This document shows positions 59,102 to 64,000 of a stretch of DNA of 64,000 bases, piece after piece; positions within the stretch are counted from its first letter, which is position 1, and every line of letters starts with the position of its first letter. This stretch comes from an uncultured Alphaproteobacteria bacterium (GTDB lineage Bacteria; Pseudomonadota; Alphaproteobacteria; HIMB59; GCA-002718135): NCBI GenBank assembly GCA_902620285.1, contig CACNHT010000005.1, positions 1 to 64,000 of the forward strand. The letters run 5' to 3'. The notes under the pieces were generated by a model. That model saw only the letters and a list, made by a program, of their open reading frames with translations. It had not been told where the DNA came from and searched no databases. The translations under genes were made by a program, and so were the position numbers.

Positions 59102-60190
59102 ATGAATGACACATCTCAAAGTTTCGTAAAATTTGAAAAGATAGATAAAAGTTATGATGGAGAAGTACTAGTAGTAAAAAACTTAAACTTGAATATTGCT
59201 AAGGGTGAGTTTGTAACAATGTTGGGTCCATCAGGATCGGGTAAAACAACAACTTTGATGATGTTAGCTGGTTTTGAAACACCTACAAACGGTGAAATAT
59301 TTTTAGATACTAAACCAATAAGTAAAATACCTCCGTATGAAAGAGAAATTGGAATGGTATTTCAAAACTATGCTTTATTTCCTCATATGACTGTTGCGGA
59401 AAATTTATCATTCCCTCTAGAAGTAAGAAAAATTTCAAAACCAGATATTAAAGAAAAAGTTCAGAAAGCTCTTGATATGGTTGAGTTAGGTAATTTTGGT
59501 ACAAGATTTCCAGCTCAATTATCTGGTGGACAACAGCAAAGAGTCGCTTTGGCTAGAGCACTGGTATTTGAACCACGTCTAGTATTAATGGATGAGCCTT
59601 TAGGTGCACTCGATAAGAATTTACGCGAACAGATGCAATACGAAATAAAACATATTCATGATAGGATTGGTATAACAGTTGTCTATGTTACTCATGATCA
59701 AAGTGAAGCATTAACAATGTCCAATAGAATTGCAGTATTCAATGATGGAGTTGTACAACAATTGTCTACACCTGATATCTTGTATGAAAAACCTGAAAAT
59801 TCTTTTGTTGCAAAATTTATAGGTGAAAATAATACACTTAATGGTGTTGTAAGGGAAGTGAATGGATCATCATGTACTGTTGAATTGGATGGAGGTTTTG
59901 GAATGGTGAAAGCATTAAAAATTAATGTGAATGAAGTTGGAGAAAAAACCCAACTATCTATTAGACCAGAACGTGTTTCAATTGATAAAACAACATCTGA
60001 CTCCAACAATTTTTCAGGTAAAATTGAAGAACTAATTTACCTAGGCGATCACATTAGAGCTAGGCTTGATGTTTGTGGTAATAAAGATTTTATAGTCAAG
60101 GTTCCAAATGAGGGAAGTTTTAATCATAAAGAGGGTGATGAACTTAAATTAAGCTGGAATTCTGAAGATGTTCGAGCATTAGATCTGTAA
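59102..60190 (+). CDS. ABC transporter ATPase, spermidine/putrescine (PotA) type
   Basis: ATP-hydrolysing subunit of 362 residues from the ATG at 59102. An upstream TTG at 59060 would add a 14-residue segment that does not fit PotA proteins. Walker A GPSGSGKTT, Q-loop VFQNYALFPHMTV, signature LSGGQQQR, Walker B LVLMDEPLGALD and the switch His in YVTHDQSEA are all intact. A C-terminal TOBE domain starts near residue 275. It is the first gene of a complete importer (ATPase, binding protein, two permeases). Confidence 0.93.
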   Translation: MNDTSQSFVKFEKIDKSYDGEVLVVKNLNLNIAKGEFVTMLGPSGSGKTTTLMMLAGFETPTNGEIFLDTKPISKIPPYEREIGMVFQNYALFPHMTVAENLSFPLEVRKISKPDIKEKVQKALDMVELGNFGTRFPAQLSGGQQQRVALARALVFEPRLVLMDEPLGALDKNLREQMQYEIKHIHDRIGITVVYVTHDQSEALTMSNRIAVFNDGVVQQLSTPDILYEKPENSFVAKFIGENNTLNGVVREVNGSSCTVELDGGFGMVKALKINVNEVGEKTQLSIRPERVSIDKTTSDSNNFSGKIEELIYLGDHIRARLDVCGNKDFIVKVPNEGSFNHKEGDELKLSWNSEDVRALDL

Positions 60191-60280
60191 TTATACTTTT
60201 TTCTTTATATTTAGCCAAAATTTTTTACTTTTACCCCTTTTTTTTCATTTAACGACATGTTATTACACAACCATTACAGA

Positions 60281-60315
60281 CATAATCTTAAGATTAATTA
60301 ATAAAAAATAGGAGG
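60281..60315 (+). promoter_or_regulatory. Candidate -10 and strong ribosome-binding site before the binding protein
   Basis: The 131-base gap after the ATPase gene contains CATAAT at 60281-60286 as a possible -10 box without a clear -35, and an excellent AGGAGG at 60310-60315, 6 bases before the ATG. This suggests that the binding protein is expressed at a high level, perhaps from its own promoter. No hairpin or riboswitch is seen in this gap. Confidence 0.35.
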
Positions 60316-60321
60316 ATATAT

Positions 60322-61425
60322 ATGTCTAAATTTTTAAAAGCCTTCTTATTTGTGTCACTTGTATTTGCTCCTTTTGCAGCTAGCGCTGTAACGGTTGCTT
60401 CATGGGGTGGTGCTTATACAGAAAGTCAACAAAAAGCTTATGCTGATACATATTCTGATCCTAGCTCAATTGTCTTTGAAAACTACAACGGAGGTTTAGG
60501 TGAAGTAAGAGCTCAAGTAGAAAGTGGAAGTGTTACTTGGGATTTAGTAGATGTATTACCATCTGATGCAATCACAGGTTGTGATGAAGGTCTATTTGAA
60601 GATATTTCTTCTGAAATTGCTGAATTATCAACTCCAGGCCCTGACGGTGAATCAATGTTAGAAGATATGGAAAATAATGGTCTTGAATACCACTCTGGTT
60701 GGGACTGTTGTGTACCACAAATCTTTTGGACATACGTTGTATTTTATGACCCAGATGCATTCCCTGGAGAGAAGCCTGACAGTATGGCAGACTTTTTTGA
60801 TACAGAAAAATTTCCTGGCAAAAGAGGTATTCATACTTGGGCAACAGGTATAATCGAAAAAGCAATGGTAGCAGATGGAGTAAGTCCAAATGCAGTTCCT
60901 ACAGTTTTAGCTAACCAAACAGGTGCTATTGATAGAGCATTTGAAGTTATGGACAGAATTAAGGACGATGTTGTTTTCTGGTCTGCTGGTTCACAACCAC
61001 TTGAGTTAGTAAAAAGTGGTGAAGTTATTATGGCTATTGCATATAACGGTCGTGTAGGTGCAGCAAACTTAGCTGAAGGTGAAAACTTTGAGTATATTTG
61101 GGAAGGTCAGGTTTTAGACCAAGAGTATCTTTGTCTAACTGCTGGAGCTCCTAATAGAGATGCAGCTATTGACTTTATGATGCATGCTTCAACTCCTGAA
61201 GCTCAAGCTGAACAAGCTAAATATATTACATATGGACCAATGAGAGCATCTGGTATTCCAATCATTGAAAACAATGAGCCTTGGGGACCAGGAGGTGTTG
61301 ATATTATGCCTCATATGCCCAACACACCAGAACGTTTAAAAGTTTCAATCGTGAGTGATCCACAATGGTGGTCAGATTACGGTGCAGAAATTAACGAGCG
61401 TTATGCTGCATGGATGGGTAACTAA
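60322..61425 (+). CDS. Periplasmic substrate-binding protein, spermidine/putrescine (PotD) type
   Basis: Extracytoplasmic binding protein of 367 residues. The N-terminus has a Sec signal peptide with cleavage predicted after A-A-S-A near residue 22. The mature protein starts V-T-V-A-S-W-G-G, a typical start for this cluster. WDLVDVLPSDAITGCDEGLF and a Trp-rich C-terminus (WWSDYGAEINERYAAWMGN) fit the PotD-like family common in marine alphaproteobacteria. The ligand could be a polyamine, an opine or another cationic or osmolyte compound. A strong hairpin follows the stop. Confidence 0.93.
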   Translation: MSKFLKAFLFVSLVFAPFAASAVTVASWGGAYTESQQKAYADTYSDPSSIVFENYNGGLGEVRAQVESGSVTWDLVDVLPSDAITGCDEGLFEDISSEIAELSTPGPDGESMLEDMENNGLEYHSGWDCCVPQIFWTYVVFYDPDAFPGEKPDSMADFFDTEKFPGKRGIHTWATGIIEKAMVADGVSPNAVPTVLANQTGAIDRAFEVMDRIKDDVVFWSAGSQPLELVKSGEVIMAIAYNGRVGAANLAEGENFEYIWEGQVLDQEYLCLTAGAPNRDAAIDFMMHASTPEAQAEQAKYITYGPMRASGIPIIENNEPWGPGGVDIMPHMPNTPERLKVSIVSDPQWWSDYGAEINERYAAWMGN

Positions 61426-61456
61426 GCTTGATAAATTAAAATTTGTAATTTAATCT

Positions 61457-61482
61457 AAAGGCGAGAATTATCTCGCCTTTTT
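61457..61482 (+). terminator. Intrinsic terminator/attenuator after the binding-protein gene
   Basis: AAAGGCGAGA (61457-61466) pairs perfectly with TCTCGCCTTT (61471-61480) around an ATTA loop, and the stem runs into TTTTT (61478-61482). This is the clearest Rho-independent terminator in the window. Placed between the binding protein and permease genes, it should give more binding protein than permease, a common design in ABC importers. Confidence 0.88.
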
Positions 61483-61496
61483 ATTTGGAGGTTACT

Positions 61497-62762
61497 ATTT
61501 CTACAGCTGAATTATTAACTACTGACGGTATCCCACTTAAACAAAGTCTTCGCAAAGCTGAAAGAAGAAATAAACTTCGAGCTTTTCTTCTAGTTTTTCC
61601 TTTACTTCTTTTTATTATTGTTACTTTTGTAATGCCAATCGGAGATATGCTTCTGAGGAGTGTTGACGATAGCCAAATTAATTCAGTTTTTCCCAATACT
61701 TTTGAAGAATACAAAAACTGGGATAAAGGAGCCGACGAACTACCTCCAGAAGAAGTATATAAAAGTCTTTTTTTCGAACTAGCCAATGGAGACAAAAGGC
61801 AGATAGGTAAAGCTTTAACAAGAATGAATTATGCTAAATCTGGTTGGAAAAGTTTAATAAAAAAAACAACTAGAGAAATAAAAAAAATTGTAAAAAAGGG
61901 TGAAGAGCCTGTTTCGTACAAAGATACATTTATAAAAATAAATAAGTTTTGGGGTGATCCAACTTACTGGTACTCTTTTAACCAAATGGTAAATGATAGA
62001 TCTTCAATTTATTATTGGAACGCACTTGATAGAACATTTGATGAAGATGGAGATGTTGTTCTACAAGATGAAAAAAGAAGAATGTATATAAAAACTTGGC
62101 TTAGAACTTTTAAGGTAAGTGTATATGTTACAATTTTTTGCTTAATTCTTGGTTTTCCGGTTGCTCATCTATTAGCTAATCTACCTCTTAGATACAGTAA
62201 TCTTTTAATGATTTTTGTATTATTACCCTTTTGGACTTCCTTACTTGTGAGAACAACAGCATGGATTGTAATGCTTCAACAAAATGGCGTTATCAATGGA
62301 ATACTAGTTTGGTTAGGTGTTATAAGCGATGATGGTCGTATTCAAATGGTTTACAATGAGGCTGGAACTTTAATTGCTATGACTCAAATTTTATTACCAT
62401 TTATGATTTTACCTTTGTATAGCGTAATGAGAGTAATTCCTAAAAGTCATATGAGAGCAGCTCAAAACTTAGGCGCTAAACCTGCAATGGCATTTTGGCG
62501 TGTTTACTTGCCACAGACTATTCCTGGAATAAGTGCTGGAGGTTTATTAGTATTTGTTCTTGCAATTGGATATTTTATAACCCCTGAATTAGTTGGAGGA
62601 AAAGATGGTAAATTAATTGGAAGTTGGATAGCATACCATTTAAAAACTACACTCAATTGGGGATTGTGTGCTGCTCTTGGAGGTATACTTCTTGGTATAA
62701 TGCTGATCTTCTATTGGCTTTACAATAAAATTGTTGGAATAGACAACATAAAGTTAGGATAA
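61497..62762 (+). CDS. ABC transporter permease, PotB type, with a probable ATT start
   Basis: Inner-membrane permease of about 421 residues. A first helix (about residues 25-50) is followed by a long charged periplasmic part of roughly 150 residues and then the six-helix transport core. The EAA loop reads AAQNLGAKPAMAFWRVYLPQT, which docks the ATPase. GGAGG at 61487-61491 is 5 bases before an ATT codon at 61497; reading from there gives M-S-T-A-E-L-L-T-T-D-G-I-P-L, the form expected for the family. The only standard in-frame upstream start, TTG at 61485, would place the ribosome-binding site inside the coding region. The ATT start is therefore preferred but unproven. Confidence 0.85.
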   Translation: MSTAELLTTDGIPLKQSLRKAERRNKLRAFLLVFPLLLFIIVTFVMPIGDMLLRSVDDSQINSVFPNTFEEYKNWDKGADELPPEEVYKSLFFELANGDKRQIGKALTRMNYAKSGWKSLIKKTTREIKKIVKKGEEPVSYKDTFIKINKFWGDPTYWYSFNQMVNDRSSIYYWNALDRTFDEDGDVVLQDEKRRMYIKTWLRTFKVSVYVTIFCLILGFPVAHLLANLPLRYSNLLMIFVLLPFWTSLLVRTTAWIVMLQQNGVINGILVWLGVISDDGRIQMVYNEAGTLIAMTQILLPFMILPLYSVMRVIPKSHMRAAQNLGAKPAMAFWRVYLPQTIPGISAGGLLVFVLAIGYFITPELVGGKDGKLIGSWIAYHLKTTLNWGLCAALGGILLGIMLIFYWLYNKIVGIDNIKLG

Positions 62763-62766
62763 TAAT

Positions 62767-63663
62767 ATGGCTCTCCCAAGTTACGCATCACCAGTTCAAA
62801 GAACATACTATTACTTTTATTTATTTTTTTGCACTGTAGTTTTCTTCTTTTTAATAGCACCACTATTTGCAATTATTCCAATATCTTTCAGCGTTTCACC
62901 TTTTATGGTTTTTACAGAAGGAATGCTGGCTTGGCCCCCTGATCCTGAAGCTTGGTCGATAAGATGGTATAAAAATATGATTGGTGATTGTAGTGCTGAC
63001 GTCGTTTCATCCACAGTTCCATGTTCAACAAAGTGGATGGTTGGTACAGTAAATAGTTTTTATATAGGTATTATTGCAACTGTTATTGCTACAGCTTTAG
63101 GAACACTGGCAGCTCTTGGTTTAAGTAGACCACATATGCCATATAAAGGTTTGATAATGGCAATATTAATTTCACCAATGATTGTTCCACTAATTATAAC
63201 AGCCGCAGGAATGTTCTTCTTCTATGCAAGAATAAATCTTGTTTATACTTTCACAGGTGTAATTCTTGCACATGTTGCTCTTGCCACACCTTTTGTAGTA
63301 ATCACTGTAACGGCAACATTAGTTGGTTTTGATATGAATATGGTAAAAGCAGCTCAAAGCTTAGGCGCTAAACCAATGAGAACTTTTTTTAAAGTCATTA
63401 TGCCATTGATTTTACCAGGTATTATATCAGGAGCTTTATTTGCTTTTATTACATCGTTTGATGAAGTTGTTATAGTTATGTTTATGGCTAGTATTGATCA
63501 GTTAACTATTCCAAAACAAATGTGGGCCGGAATACGACAAGAAATTAGCCCTGTTATTTTATGTATGGCTACTTGTTTAGTGCTTCTTTCTATATTTTTA
63601 TTAACTACAGTTGAGCTACTTAGAAGAAGGTCTGAAAAACTCAGAGGTATTAAAGCTCGATAG
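62767..63663 (+). CDS. ABC transporter permease, PotC type
   Basis: Second permease of 298 residues with six predicted helices. The EAA loop AAQSLGAKPMRTFFKVIMPLILPG closely parallels that of the first permease, as expected for paired subunits of one importer. A Cys-containing insert (GDCSADVVSSTVPCSTKW) lies in the first periplasmic loop and might form a disulfide. It starts 4 bases after the first permease and ends 4 bases before the DadA-like gene, so all belong to one transcript. Confidence 0.93.
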   Translation: MALPSYASPVQRTYYYFYLFFCTVVFFFLIAPLFAIIPISFSVSPFMVFTEGMLAWPPDPEAWSIRWYKNMIGDCSADVVSSTVPCSTKWMVGTVNSFYIGIIATVIATALGTLAALGLSRPHMPYKGLIMAILISPMIVPLIITAAGMFFFYARINLVYTFTGVILAHVALATPFVVITVTATLVGFDMNMVKAAQSLGAKPMRTFFKVIMPLILPGIISGALFAFITSFDEVVIVMFMASIDQLTIPKQMWAGIRQEISPVILCMATCLVLLSIFLLTTVELLRRRSEKLRGIKAR

Positions 63664-63667
63664 AACA

Positions 63668-64000
63668 GTGAAGAACATTGCTGTTATTGGAGCTGGCATA
63701 GTTGGTATATGTAGCGCATATTTTTTAAAAAAATCTGGATTTAATGTAACTTTAATTGACAGGGAGCAGCCTGGCTCAATGACAAGTTTTGGTCATGCTT
63801 GTACTTTTGCAGACTATGCAAATGTTCCTGTAAATTATCCTGGATTGATTTGGGATATACCATCAATGCTCTTAAGAAAAGATGGACCTTTGGCAGTTGA
63901 TTTTTTTTATATTTTAAAGAACTTGCCTTGGGCAATAAGTTTTTTAAAAAACTGTAAAAAAGAAAAAGTTAATGAAATAGCAAACTCTCTTACCAACTTA
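63668..64000 (+). CDS. DadA-like FAD-dependent D-amino acid dehydrogenase, 3'-truncated by the window edge
   Basis: First 111 codons of a DAO-family flavoenzyme from a GTG start at 63668. The FAD-binding VIGAGIVGICSAYFLKKSG is at residues 6-24, followed by L-I-D-R-E-Q-P-G-S-M-T-S-F-G-H-A, where D-amino acid dehydrogenases have a similar T-S-F-G-N-A turn. No good ribosome-binding site is visible, so translation may be coupled to the permease ending 4 bases earlier. Being in the importer operon, it probably oxidises the imported compound or a product of it. Sarcosine or glycine oxidase-like activity is also possible. Confidence 0.85.
   Translation, partial: MKNIAVIGAGIVGICSAYFLKKSGFNVTLIDREQPGSMTSFGHACTFADYANVPVNYPGLIWDIPSMLLRKDGPLAVDFFYILKNLPWAISFLKNCKKEKVNEIANSLTNL

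Noticed and set aside
62460..63370. Similar DNA stretches in the two permease genes (near 62466 and 63359)
   Set aside because: They encode the conserved EAA loop in each permease; this is protein-level conservation and not a DNA repeat element.

Overview
The window looks like a piece of a streamlined, AT-rich alphaproteobacterial genome, most like marine Pelagibacterales (SAR11) or HIMB59/AEGEAN-169 relatives. This placement is inferred from three things. Base composition is very low in GC. Packing is extreme: start and stop codons overlap almost everywhere, and even convergent genes overlap. Gene content combines an intact alphaproteobacterial ribosomal supercluster with heterotetrameric sarcosine oxidase and Pot-type uptake. 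No mobile element, CRISPR array, prophage or rRNA gene is visible, and no gene-free stretch exceeds 300 bases.

Region 1 (1-4900) holds the 3' part of a formate dehydrogenase alpha subunit that runs in from the left edge, a 40-residue lipoprotein, tRNA-Thr, a 2'-O-ribose rRNA methyltransferase on the minus strand, and the block tRNA-Tyr, tRNA-Gly, tuf, tRNA-Trp. Region 2 (4914-32239) is one long plus-strand expression supercluster: secE-nusG-rplKA-(L10 leader)-rplJL-(hairpin)-rpoBC-rpsLG-fusA, then the S10, spc and alpha operons through rplQ. The second tuf after fusA is missing, rpmD (L30) is absent from its place between rpsE and rplO, and rpmJ is absent between secY and rpsM.

Region 3 (32246-40955) is housekeeping and metabolism: a fluoride channel, an RluA-family pseudouridine synthase, lipB, tRNA-Leu(GAG), mgtE, glutathione synthesis (gshA, gshB), bioY, a ROK sugar kinase and a succinate-semialdehyde-type dehydrogenase.

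Region 4 (40999-54710) is the most interesting part. A plus-strand catabolic block carries an arginine:glycine-type amidinotransferase, an Asp/Glu-racemase-fold protein, a threonine-dehydratase-like enzyme, an ornithine-cyclodeaminase-like enzyme, an unassigned fold-type II PLP enzyme, an M20 amidohydrolase, a creatinase/ectoine-hydrolase-like M24 protein and a proline-racemase-family protein. Sarcosine oxidase soxBDAG follows. The order resembles hydroxyectoine utilisation (eutABC plus eutD/doeA) but is mixed with guanidino, hydroxyproline and sarcosine functions. Its real substrate cannot be read from the sequence.

Region 5 (54785-64000) holds a minus-strand pair of unassigned proteins (one DUF3726-like), an M19 dipeptidase homologue without the usual first zinc ligands, an EamA exporter, a complete spermidine/putrescine-type ABC importer (ATPase, binding protein, two permeases) and the start of a DadA-like FAD oxidoreductase cut by the right edge. 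Together regions 4 and 5 suggest uptake and breakdown of small nitrogenous osmolytes and amino-acid derivatives. Methyl groups from sarcosine would enter the folate C1 pool, and formate dehydrogenase could complete the oxidation to CO2.
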